From Heterobilharzia americana (taxonomy: Eukaryota > Platyhelminthes > Trematoda > Strigeidida > Schistosomatidae), in the NCBI GenBank assembly GCA_944470555.2, contig OX104127.1:67355646-67419645 (forward strand): a stretch of DNA of 64,000 nucleotides, in the 5' to 3' direction. A program made the position numbers and the translations under genes. Below are positions 54,680-64,000 of this stretch, piece after piece; the stretch's first letter is position 1, and the number at the start of each line of letters is the position of its first letter. Under the pieces are notes generated by a model. The model ran no database searches and had not been told where the DNA came from. It saw only the letters and a list, made by a program, of their open reading frames with translations.

Positions 54680-56075
54680 TTTTTCCCTTGGGTTCCTAGT
54701 GGAAAATAGAGCTTCAGTAGCATGCCTCCATTGCACTCTCTTCTCTGCAGTCTTTTCAACCTGGCACCACGAATGACCACAAGCTTTCATTCCTTCCTCA
54801 CATCATCTCCTCCATGTCACACTTATCTCGCACGCCTAACTCATCGTTTCCCCTTTGAGTTCCAATCGACGACCTGTCCTGGTGTGTGATGTTCCCCCAA
54901 TCATCTTCTCAGTGTATGTCCAATCCATCTCCACTTTTGTCGTCTGTATATTTGTTGAGTGATGGGTTCTTGGTTGGTTCGTTGCTAGTCACCAGCCAGC
55001 CAGCCAGCCACAGTTCCTTGTTGCTTATTCTTATCATCCTCACCATCTATCTGATCTCCAATGTCAGTATTGAGTGAGCGTAGGTGGCAGCTGTTGATGA
55101 ATGTCTCTAGTTTGTTGGAAATGCTTTCGTGACACACCACCAAGTTTCTCAACCATCACATAGAAGCACTACCCTACTTGACTGAGTTGGTGTTGAAAAT
55201 CCGGATCTTGTTCACGCTTTATGCTGAGTGCTGTGCTGTGCTGTGCTGTGCAGTGCAGTGCAGCACAGTAGATCTCCACACTGATTTCAGGTTAATGAAG
55301 GTAGGCCTGTCTCGATGTCTTTCCGATCCTGACATTGACATCCTCATCTGTGCCCCCGCTACAGCCGCCGCCGCCAGTAGTTGAGACGATGCTGCCTTGT
55401 CTAGGCTAGGTAGGTTGAAGAGACTACTTCCTTCAGATTTCTCCCGTTCATGGTGATTGGTGCTTGTTGTTGTAGGTGGTGGTGGTAGTGGCTGGCTGTC
55501 TTCACCGCCTCTATCTTCTCTATGTTCGCTTGTAGTTGCGTCTCTTTTTTCATCTTCTTGTGTTAACTTGTTTGTTTTCGTCTGTAGATCTTCAAGTTTG
55601 TGCGACATTAGACATAACTCGTCATAGGCGGGGGAATGCAAATCTTCTTCTGGGGTCTTTTCATCGGTCAATACAGCGTTTGCCCATCTTCTCACAGTTC
55701 CTCACGGTTGGCTACATGATCCGGTCCACCACAATCAGAGAGATCACAGGTGATAGTAGGCGGCAACCTTATCTTACTCTTGTCTTCACTTCATTGGCGT
55801 CGCTGAGCTTCCCGTTGTGGATCAATTGGTATGTGGCGTCTTCATATAGTTGTTGAATGAGGTTGATAAAGGTTTGTGGTATTCCGTGGTGTTGAAGCAA
55901 CTGCCAAATTACTTGTCGGTCGACGCTGTCGAAGGCCTTCTCAAAGTCGGTGAAGTTGAGGTATAGAGTTGACTGCCATTTTACACTCTGTTCTATGATG
56001 ATGCGTAGTGTGGCGTTTCAATTTGGTCCGCACATGATTTGTACTTCCTGAATCCAGGCTGTTCCAGTCATTCCA
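54680..56075 (-). mobile_element. RTE-clade LINE, RT to 3' end
   Basis: On minus, from about 56075: EQPGFRKYKSCADQI-like codons, LYLNFTDFEKAFDSVDRQVI (55965-55905), LLQHHGIPQTFINLIQQLYE, KLSDANEVKTR(V), then EDLHSPAYDELCLMSHKLED (FADD box decayed to SPAY, 55655-55600), TNKLTQEDEKRDATTSEHRE, the GRNLKEV region frameshifted, the CTGTG/CACTG run (55240-55265), NLVVCHESISNKLETF, KNKQQGTVAG and three TGGC units. The 3' end is at about 54680. Subfamily of 19732 and 44360. The IDFEKAFDSVDR block is the best conserved of all copies. Confidence 0.85.
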
Positions 56076-56089
56076 GGTCAATCAGTGAA

Positions 56090-56920
56090 TATTTATCTTG
56101 AGAAGCGTAACAATTTTAGTACTTGACTCAAAATTTCTATGATCTTTCTTGAAAGTGGACGATGATTACATGACTGGACTGATTATATCAACTTAGGTTG
56201 GCAATAAAATTCAATGCAATATTGTGTATTACGGTTCAAATGATTTGACTTTCATACATTGTGACTCGTCAAATAAAGGTAAAATTTTGACCTATATATA
56301 TCATTTCAGAGTTTTTTTTAAAGAAATTTGTAAGGATAGATAAAAATCTAGGTAACGCATGTAAAAGCTTCCATCCAATGTAAACTAGAATAACTTATGC
56401 AATTCAAGCTGAGTAACTTAATCTACCAGTTCACATAATCCATTCGTGTTCACTTCACATTGACTTATTTCATTGTGATAAAATTTGGGCTGATACATCA
56501 ATGTTTGCAAACAAAAAGTGTAACTCAAAATGGAGTCTACCTTGAATATCACTTCATAACCTTTAAAGTAACATTGTTTCACTGTGTCACATATAGAATA
56601 AACAGAGTAAAACGAAATTACAGTGTACCACAGTGTTCAATCTTAACTCATAAATCAAGGCAATCTTTTAATTTATCATTAAAGAATATTGAAACTGAAC
56701 TTCACTTTTATGAATAAATTTATGAGAAATCGGATATAGAAAAAGGAAACATTACTACATCATTATCAGTTAAGTTTCAATCAGTGGGTCACCCGTTCGA
56801 ACGCCGCTCCACCTAATAAGGTTTGAGCAGCATCATTAGCCCTCAAACAAAAAGTGTGACTCATTGTCTACTGCAAAAATGTTAACAAAGATTTTTTGAG
56901 ATGGATAGGGATTTTTAACT
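56090..56920. other. No supported gene; possible tRNA-like scrap
   Basis: AT-rich. A B-box-like cccgttcgaacgccgctcca lies at 56791-56811. The open frame at 56460-56717 has no recognisable domain. Confidence 0.35.
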
Positions 56921-56923
56921 TCG

Positions 56924-57201
56924 AAGTAGTATTCATCGTGGATGCTAACTGAAGACCTTGGGTGACAGTCTCGCTACGTCGTGAATTGACAGAAGTTAGA
57001 AACTGTGAACCACTGGAAACCGACCCGGTGGCTGGATGGTTAACGCGTTCTCCGTCAAACCTGAAGGTCCTGAGTTCGATCCCTAGCTAAGTCATGGGTG
57101 CGTACTGCTGAGGAGTCCCATACTAGGACGAAACGGCTATCCAGTGCTCCCAGATTCTAAATGGTTCCCCAAATGATGTCAGTCCATGATGAATACTACT
57201 T
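56924..57201 (+). repeat. Second hammerhead-bearing tRNA-derived SINE, with terminal inverted repeats
   Basis: Bounded by 18-bp inverted ends with one mismatch (aagtagtattcatcgtgg at 56924-56941 and its complement at 57184-57201). Inside, in order: a 70-bp leader, an A-box-like ggtggctggatggttaacgc near 57029, a B-box-like ctgagttcgatccctagc at about 57070, the hammerhead at 57102-57150, and a tail (cagattctaaatggttcc, aatgatgtcagtccatgatg). A tRNA-derived pol III head plus ribozyme plus inverted ends is an unusual combination. Relatives are at 52265 and 26966. Confidence 0.75.
57102..57150 (+). ncRNA. Hammerhead ribozyme of the second SINE family
   Basis: CTGAGGA at 57108-57114, helix II GTCC/GGAC, GAAA at 57130-57133, cleavage predicted after C57141 (triplet ATC). 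Helix I is GTACTG (57102-57107) with CAGTGC (57142-57147), six pairs including one G-U. Helix III (A-CGGCTA-T) is down to its first pair, the weakest point. Core residues are intact; activity is uncertain. Confidence 0.65.
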
Positions 57202-57209
57202 GTAAACAA

Positions 57210-58175
57210 AGTTGTTGAGTGCATTTCAGCTGAATATAGTGACCTTAGGCAGCATTTTGAGTAACCAAAGTCATTTTTACCTGCTGTATGGGATTTGATA
57301 AGAACATTTGTTTAGTTTCTATGAGCTAAACTGCTTACTTAGTGATTATTTATCTAATCAAGTCTAGATTGCTCGCAAAGCTTCCTCTAAACTCAGCATA
57401 CATAGGTAATTAAATGGTGAATACAAACTGTTTAATCTTCATTAATTTTTACGTGCAAATCTTAGTTTCAATTTAGCGTCATTTTTCTATTTCATAAACC
57501 TCTATTTTAAGAAATGATAAACCGAGCAGGAATCTAACAATGTTGAATAAAGTGGAGTAACTATGATAATTATCATTATTGCTCATTTTGAAAATGTTTC
57601 AGTGCCATTTCTCCAGCTTTCTGAATTTTTAATGGAATGGATTGACATGTTTATTGGTCATTACTTCGTTTGCTTTGGAATAACTGACTTGCCTCTGGTT
57701 CTGAAGTGCATTGATAATTTTATCAAGAAGCATCCACTTAGATTTATACTTTGGCTGAAAAAGATTACTTAAAATATTCTTATGAATGAATGTTCAGTGG
57801 GTGGAAAACCCTACCAAAGTTTTATTAGAAGCAACCTTTTTTTTGTAAAAGTTTAAATTAACAAGGTATTTTGTTCAAAGAATATTTCTTTATTTGTTGA
57901 ATAAATCTATATCAGTCTTTTGTATTCGCAGTTTATATTGGATGTATGTATCCGGTGGGTCATTGTAGCAGTTAAATTATGTTCCAACGAGATAACTGGT
58001 TGATTTTTGCCTCATGATCAAATGTCAATCTGTGCGCCAGATGCTTATCAGTACATAGTCATAACCGACTAGACTGGGTCAGTCTCTTAATCGTTTAGTA
58101 TTTTAGGTTTATCAAATAAGAGTAGTACTCGGTAGAATTAAAAGAAAACCTACTCACTAATTTTCCCCTATGCAA
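57210..58175. other. No supported gene
   Basis: AT-rich. A plus open frame at 57563-57772 was noted but has no recognised domain; see the rejected list. Confidence 0.35.
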
Positions 58176-58179
58176 AAAT

Positions 58180-58640
58180 GACAGTTATACAACAAATTAC
58201 TTGTCATAAGAGCAAGAAGAGTAATTCAATGAAGAGGCAATCTGAGAGATAAATTCTGGAGTTTAACTAATTCCATACATTATGCCAGTCCAGCTGCTTC
58301 TATGTTCAGTATTCAGTGAAGGTTCTGTCTAAAGGAATTGGAGAACATTATGCCGTATGGAATAGTTGATCATCTGATCAACAGCGACCACACAATCTTG
58401 ACAACCTGCAATTCTAAAGGAAACTACTGGGTCAAAATAAACCTATCTAGGACCATAAATCCTCATCTCTTTTATTCCATCGAAACCTTAGCTATTCATA
58501 TAGAAAATTCACAGCTGTACATATCAAAAGGACTTATTCAACGTCTTCGTCTTCAATGGTCTTTATCTTTAAAGTTTCAAACTACTCGTTCTTTGGCTTT
58601 ATCCCATTCTTTTCACTTCTTGCGTAATATAAGTGTTACT
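58180..58640 (+). mobile_element. Penelope-like element, GIY-YIG end and C-terminus
   Basis: Codons for VSKGIGEHYAV-like sequence (58325-58360), then IVDHLINSDHTILTT, the spacing of the GIY-YIG C-half, and HLFYSIETLAIHIENSQLYI, SKGLIQRLRLQW, which is the terminal (AEALAI...P.LC.QK..V..L.L.W) block of these proteins. Related to 46555-46310. Confidence 0.6.
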
Positions 58641-58979
58641 TGTTTCTGTGCCTTTTGTTAGCAATTCATTCCTTAGTTTTGAGCAACTCTATCAAAAATT
58701 GGTCACCTACATTCAACTTGACTATTATTCACTAACCCTGTCAGCTTTCAGTATCTTTTACTGATAACGTTTTATCCTTATACTTTCTAAAAAAAAATAA
58801 TTTATTGCAGAGCATTGGACATTTCTGCACAGGAAGATTGTACATAGTTGAGGTTGTACAGCTTTGAGAATAAAATTACCAAAAGGAGTCACTTCTTTTT
58901 TTATAGTTATCTTAGTAGAGATTTTTCGTACATTGAATCAAGTGACAGAATTTGTGATAATGTATACTGATTCATTTTG

Positions 58980-59330
58980 TTTTGAAATGATGAAGAATAT
59001 TTGTAATTCAGGATGACGATTTCGATGACTTTTTCTCTGAGCTTTCACTAACAGTCCATATAACATTGTTAGCATAAACTTCAGAAAGAAGTGAGCTATG
59101 AAAATTTCTCCTTAAAATCTTTAATAGCTTGTCGCGGTGTTTCTGAATGCGGTTGGTTATTTCTGCTATAATCTTATCATTGTCTCTACATGTATTTCGA
59201 TTGGTTATCCCACTGACGTGAACGCTGACCTTCTTGGTGTTTATCGTGTTTCCTAATAGTTGGTAGATCAAGTTAATGTCAATATGTCTATTGATAACTG
59301 ATTGACTTGAGTATTTCCGAAAAGAATACT
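58980..59330 (-). mobile_element. Penelope-like element, 3' end
   Basis: The minus frame 59271-59008 starts IYQLLGNTINTKKVSVH, preceded by codons for SQSVINRHIDI, the same order as EAWHSGQSAINRxIDIDPxYQP in other copies. The remainder (KIIAEITNRIQKHRDKLLKI) is basic and helical and may be the natural end of this lineage. Confidence 0.5.
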
Positions 59331-59339
59331 ACCTTTAGA

Positions 59340-60235
59340 CAATGAAGTCAATGAAAAACAGAACTTTATTCACTGAATTACCCCCTTGTTTTCTTGAGTT
59401 TTTAAAAGGTATCTTACATAGTCTAAAGCTAAGCAATCTCCCCGTGACAGTCAGTGAACCTGATAAGTTCCTTAAGTTTTCATTTAAGTTTGCCGTACTG
59501 AACACGCGAATACGTTTTCTTCAAATGCTGTATAGAAAGAACAGGAATATCTAAAGCTATATTATAAACTTTCTTGTCAAAATCATCTTCATCCGAAACA
59601 TAGTTCTTTGAAGCGCCACATATCGAATATTACCGATGAAATTAAATCCCGAAACGTAATCTTGCATTGAGTTCATACCGTGTTCGATCTACCTGAAGAC
59701 GAGCGCTTAGTTTCATAGACTGCATCACATTAATGTCAAAAATTCGATCAAAAGAAGTTGGTCTTGTCTTAAAGCAGCACAGATATATTCTCCTCTTCCA
59801 GAAGAACACGAAAAACATGTATTTAGTTACTCCAAAGTATCTTTGAATTCCATGTGAGTGCAGCCACTTCAGTAAGTGCTGATGATCTTGACATGAAAGT
59901 TCAGCTCAAAAATTTGATCAATCTGGTGAAATATCTCCTTCGAATATGAAACAATTGACTCGAACAGTTCAAATCACCTGTTTTGAATTGCCGTCATCAG
60001 TATATTAATATGAAACCATATAATAAATAATTTTTATCAACGGAGTGTAAAGAGTAACTGCACCAGATTTTTAAAAATGAAGCTCTACTCCTAGTTCATT
60101 CTAATAAATGAACTGGTTTTGTCCTCATGAATCATCTGGGCTATAGTGCTAAAATATTCTTCTTTTATAACATGACAGCGAATTTCTAAGACAGATGAGT
60201 CAAAAGGATACTATCGAGAAAATGGAATAAACATT
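59340..60235. other. No supported gene
   Basis: Short open frames only (59342-59554 plus). Position between Penelope fragments suggests old element sequence, but no motif was recognised. Confidence 0.35.
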
Positions 60236-60239
60236 TACT

Positions 60240-60520
60240 CAGATTCTTAACAAAGTGGATGATGAATCAACCATTAGCTCTGAGCCATATGACCAACTAC
60301 GACTATCTAGTTCTGTAACTCGTCACTTATATGGTCTCCAGAAATACGCGAAAAAAAGATTCCTCTGAGTCCAATTTTGGATATAATCAATTAAATATGT
60401 CGTGCCATCATCAAATGGCTCTCATGTTTTATAACCAGTCAGAAAACAACTAAATCCTCATAGTATATTGAGTTCTCTCAACTTTGTCGACTCAATAAAT
60501 AATATGTATGTATCCGGTAG
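60240..60520 (+). mobile_element. Penelope-like element, N-terminal RT region
   Basis: Frame traces YDQLRLSSSVTRHLYGLQK (the RLYGLPK motif), then frameshift, then NGSHV..PVRKQLNPHS and SLNFVDSINNM, matching the LAK.LA.VL.P...QL..HS..DS.(D/N)FV(D/E)xI region of Penelope RT. This region is missing from most other copies here. Confidence 0.65.
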
Positions 60521-60699
60521 GCGAATGATTTCTCTTAAAGTGTTTTCTTCTTTATCAAAGACGCAATTGCAGAGATGATTTGTTTTCTACATGGCTTTTT
60601 TTGAAGATAATGATTTTCACTTAGGTATCTCACAGCATTATTTGAACAAATTGCTTCTAAGATATGTATTGGTTGGTCACAGAAGAGTAACCAATTTTG

Positions 60700-61200
60700 A
60701 AATGTTGGAAAATGTTTATAGCTCAGGTGGATAGTCTTGGTTCTTTTGTGTTCTTTGAGCTGGGTTGTTTAGTCGTGGAGCTTTCATTGTCTTTCTAGAT
60801 GTCATCTTCAGCATTAATTTCACTATGAAGTGAGCTGTCAATATTTCTCCGTGAGGGATTTAGTAGCTTGCCCTGACGAACTGGTTTGTGGTTGGTTGTT
60901 TCCTTTGATTGTCGTGTCATTGACTGTCATTGGCTGTTCCTCTGCTTGACCTCTAACCTTTCTATCATTTATAATTTCTCTCATTGGTTGATAGGTTGGG
61001 TCTATGTCTATACATCTATTGATTGCTGATTGACCTGAATACCAGGCTTCTAGGAATCCCCTGATATTCTTTGTGTTTCCTCTGTCCAAGATTTCTACGT
61101 TGTCATGTCCATGGAATGAGTTCAATTTTGACAGTGTGGCTACCAAACTAGGAGGCTCAGCATCGCAGTGCACACTAGTCGATGTTAGTTGGTTAGAGAC
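60700..61200 (-). mobile_element. Penelope-like element, 3' end
   Basis: The minus frame 61209-60838 reads FHGHDNVEILDRGNTKNIRG, LEAWYSGQSAINRCIDIDP, TYQPMREIINDRKVRGQAEE. The uninterrupted 120 codons make this the least decayed 3' end of the main lineage. The noncoding tail (gaagtgagctg...) runs to about 60700. Confidence 0.75.
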
Positions 61201-61379
61201 GATCAGCAAGAAGCTTTCTGATGTAGTATAAACGATGCTATTACAAATAATCTAAGTGAAGTAACCATTTGTATGAAATAAGTTTGACTGAAAAGTTATG
61301 CAGGCATAACTGCACTTTCGAAGCTACTCAAGTGTGGTCATTGATATGATCTTAAACATTATCCGATTTCTATTCTATT

Positions 61380-61830
61380 CGTTTCTATTCTTCTGCCCTC
61401 CCTCTGACCTTGCGAATGCTTATCACTTTTCTTACTGGTTGACAAACTGACTCTTGTCTGTATGTCTACTGATTTTTGACTGACCAGAATGCCAAGCTTC
61501 TAGGAATTCTCTGATATTCTTCGTGTTTCCCCTGTTCACGATTTCTAATTTATCACCTAATTTATTCACATGCATTGAAATGAGCGATGAAATGTCGTGA
61601 TATTTAATAGCCCCTTGTTGTGTTCATGTGAACGAAAGTGAAGAGGGTACCCGCTATGTTCAATGTAATTTTGATTACAACGACTGGATTTGATTTTTTA
61701 ATTGATATCAGGTTTGGTTTCTTTGTCTGTTGCGTTCTTTGGCTTGCATACTACAGTTTGAAGGGAATTTGCTGGTTTACGAGTTGTATCAATCCCAAGT
61801 GGTCACAACTGGCTAGTAAAAGTCAAAATA
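61380..61830 (-). mobile_element. Penelope-like element, GIY-YIG to 3' end, minus arm of inverted pair
   Basis: On minus: codons for GIDTTRKPANSLQTVV-like, YIEHSGYPLHFRSHEH (YIG core decayed), IKYHDISSLISMHVN, IVNRGNTKNIREFLEAWHSG and KSD(KH)SQGQR. Decayed and opposite in direction to the next copy. Confidence 0.65.
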
Positions 61831-61844
61831 TTTCATCACTCATA

Positions 61845-62110
61845 TGAATTCACATAAATAACTATGGACATGAATTCAATTTCGAAAATGTAGAAACCTT
61901 GGACTGAGGATACATTAAGAATATCAGGGACTTTATAGAAGCTAGACATTCAGGTCAGTCAACAGTCAGTAGATGTATAGACATAGACCCAACCTATCAG
62001 TCAACAATACAAATGATAATCAACTAGAAAGTCAGAGGTCAAGCAGAGGAACAGCCACTAAGAAAATGTATGCAGCTAATCGCACAAAAACCAAGGGGAC
62101 AGGCAGTCAC
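61845..62110 (+). mobile_element. Penelope-like element 3' end, plus arm of inverted pair
   Basis: Sequence ataactatggacatgaattc, agaatatcagggactttata, cattcaggtcagtcaacagt, atagacatagacccaaccta corresponds to NNYGHEFNF ... NTxNIRDFIEARHSGQSxxSRCIDIDPTYQ. It starts 15 bp after the minus copy, giving a head-to-head arrangement. Confidence 0.65.
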
Positions 62111-62261
62111 AAGCCACTTTGTCAGAGGAAGCTTTGAAACACATGTAGTGCACCTTCCTGGTACCAAAATGCAAATAATGCCAAAATAAATAGATTAAAT
62201 TGAATTAACTAAGTATTAAACAAATAAACTTTTTAGATCGCCTCCAGATACTTAAGGTGCT

Positions 62262-62516
62262 TTACGTTTTGTTTTCACGCATACACATCTGAGTAGGCTT
62301 CGACACCATTTTGAGTTCCCTTTCTGCTGTCAACACATACATTCTCAGAGTGCCTAGCCCAGCTGTAATATCCAAATAAGTTGTATAAACATTTTCCTCG
62401 GAAATCACCTTCATCTTTATTCCTTTTAAATATAATGCTCTTTCGAGCTTAATAATAAATAACTCAGCCTTTTTGATTTGTGCTTCGTTATAAGTAATCA
62501 CACGCTTGATAAAGTA
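62262..62516 (-). CDS. Unrecognised open exon candidate
   Basis: Possible terminal exon of 84 codons on minus: acceptor-like gtttactcag before 62516, stop at 62264-62262. The product reads YFIKRVITYNEAQIKKAELF, IIKLERALYLKGIKMKVI, EENVYTTYLDITAGLGTLRM and YVLTAERELKMVSKP. Amino acid use looks protein-like (amphipathic, charged) rather than random AT translation. It may be the end of another gene upstream of B56 or a mobile-element remnant. I do not recognise it. Confidence 0.3.
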   Translation of the reverse strand, partial: YFIKRVITYNEAQIKKAELFIIKLERALYLKGIKMKVISEENVYTTYLDITAGLGTLRMYVLTAERELKMVSKPTQMCMRENKT

Positions 62517-62984
62517 CTGAGTAAACAGGCATTAGAGCACATCGAAGTTAGTAAAGCTAGTTAAACGTTACGTATTAACATCACATACAGCTTCCTACAT
62601 ACTCACGGAGAGATATTGACAGCTCACTTCAAATTGAAGTTATTGATGATGATGCATTCTAGGAAGACATTGAAAACTTCACGATTGAACCACTCAGCTC
62701 AGACAACGTAACACAACCGATACTGTGTTAACTCTCATAAAGATTTGATAAAATCGAGGTTCTCAAGAAGAACACGGATTCCTCTTTGGGTCAAACGTGC
62801 TTTCTGAGATGTACCTCTGATTGTCGCAATCAGATATGCTAGTAATTATTAATACACTATTCATATATGTATATATCCAAGACGTACTACCGAAGTGTCA
62901 CTTTGGTCACTCTTAATCAATATATATATATATAAACCTCACCTGGTTAACTAGTTCACTAGTTACTAGCCACCAGCATCAAAG
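62517..62984. other. No supported gene
   Basis: AT-rich spacer with a short (AT)n run near 62919-62933 next to the RTE copy. Confidence 0.4.
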
Positions 62985-64000
62985 GCTCTCATGCAGTGGG
63001 AACCAATCTCCTCCACAATCAGGATCATGACACCAAGGTTCAACTCAAAAGGAAGGAGGGAAGGAAGGTCACAATCATACAATGCTACGCTATGCACCTA
63101 CAAATAATGCAGAGCAAGAGAAAAAGGAGAAGTTCTACAGACAACTGCAATCAACACTGGACAAGACTCCACTCCAATTGGCGATATCAAAATTCTAATG
63201 CGTGGGACGACATGAATGCCAAACTGGGAGGGGACAACACAGGAAGAGAACTAATCATGGGTCGAGAAGTGCTCGGTGAGGTGATGAACGAGAATGGAGG
63301 ATTGTTTGCAGAGTCCTGTGCATTCAATGATTTGGTGATTGGAAGGCCAGGCATTGTGTTCAAGCACAAGTATATCCACAAAGCGAGCGACATGGATTTC
63401 ACCAGACACCAGGACACACTAAAAATCAGATCGACTTTATCTCAATCTCAAGAAAGTGGAGATGGAGACGCAGTCTACTTGACACAAGGTCAAGAAGAGA
63501 AGCAGATGTAGGTTCACACCACTCACTATCTAGTGCAAGGAACCTACCTTCCAAATCAAGTTGAAGCCTCCAAGGAAGCTGGTGATAAACCACAGTTCAA
63601 GTACAACACTCAGAAACTGAAGGACGAAACTACAAAGGAAATCTTCACGCCAGTCAGCCATCAAGACAAAATGGGAGATATCGAGGAACATCTCAGAAGA
63701 AGCCTGTTTGGAAGAGCACTGGAACTCTTTGGAAGAGATGTGGGAAGAAACCTGCACAGCCGTATTAGGAAGGAAGAAGAAAGAAGACAAAGAGTGAAAT
63801 GGATCACGACGGACACATGGAAGGTGATAGAGCAGGGAGAGGAAGATGGTGAAGCAGAAGATAAACCAGTGAAAAGATGAACGACGAGAAAAGGAACTGA
63901 GTACAACGTGCACAAAACACTACACTGGACAAAGAAGTGAAGAAGAGTGCACGCAAAGACAAGAGACACTTCCACAACACACTGGCAAGTGTAGCAGAAC
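62985..64000 (+). mobile_element. RTE-clade LINE, AP endonuclease region, runs off the right edge
   Basis: The frame 62996-63511 has traces of the endonuclease: TIIQCYAMHLQIMQSKRK, a DDMNAKLGGDNTGRELIMG block (G/DDMNA(K/R)(L/I)G, the catalytic Asp-Asn pair), NENGGLFAESCAFNDLVIG (the N.L.I(G/T) motif) and KYIHKASDMDFTRHQD (the H(K/R)xTW.SPD block, decayed; the Asp-His end NQIDHI is broken). Then the linker SHQDKMGDIEEHLRRSLFG, ITTDTWKVIEQG and KKSARKDKRHFHNTLASVAE up to the edge. Same region as 28510-29390. Confidence 0.8.

Noticed and set aside
57563..57772. Plus open frame of 69 codons with a hydrophobic, protein-like sequence
   Set aside because: No domain recognised, no clear donor or partner exon; could be chance in AT-rich DNA.
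1..64000. CRISPR arrays, integrons, prophage or operon structure
   Set aside because: The regular repeats present are microsatellites or retroelement parts; introns, poly(A) signals and pol III-type boxes show eukaryotic DNA.

Overview
The window is animal nuclear DNA, and the repeats point to a blood fluke (Schistosoma or a close trematode relative). It is AT-rich, has long introns with GT/AG splice sites, and is packed with decayed retroelements. Two kinds of small repeat carry hammerhead ribozyme cores; one matches the Sm-alpha type of schistosome satellite/SINE as I remember it. I see no bacterial-type operons, CRISPR arrays or ribosome binding sites.

Two host genes can be supported, and they converge. 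On the minus strand, nine phase-compatible exons between 53178 and 12560 encode the larger, C-terminal part of a protein phosphatase 2A regulatory subunit of the B'/B56 (PPP2R5) family: 586 residues in the window. The HEAT-repeat core is in the first six exons and the start of the seventh. It is followed by a Ser/Thr/Asn-rich tail of about 280 residues that I do not recognise from the family. The N-terminal exons were not found and probably lie beyond the right edge. On the plus strand, two exons (4748-5080 and 8807-9708) encode the C-terminal part of a WD-repeat-like protein with poly(A) signals at 9917-9927. Its upstream exons were not found.

Nearly everything else is mobile DNA, mostly inside the B56 introns. 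There are nine fragments of RTE-clade non-LTR retrotransposons with endonuclease, reverse transcriptase and C-terminal parts. About fifteen fragments belong to several lineages of Penelope-like elements (reverse transcriptase plus GIY-YIG endonuclease). A further non-LTR fragment runs off the left edge. Short tRNA-related or unclassified repeats fall into about five families, and there are long AT, ATT and TGGC microsatellites.

The most striking pattern is how often short repeats occur as inverted (minus then plus) pairs. The Sm-alpha-like element does so at six of eight loci, putting one hammerhead-derived sequence in each arm with opposite polarity. Two tRNA-related families and two Penelope loci show the same arrangement. 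A second hammerhead-bearing SINE is bounded by terminal inverted repeats, and a 105-bp derivative keeps 16-bp perfect ends. One RTE copy sits in a Penelope element between two direct copies of about 215 bp.

All assignments come from reading translations, splice phases and motifs by eye. No database search or folding program was run, and boundaries of decayed repeats are accurate to some tens of bases.
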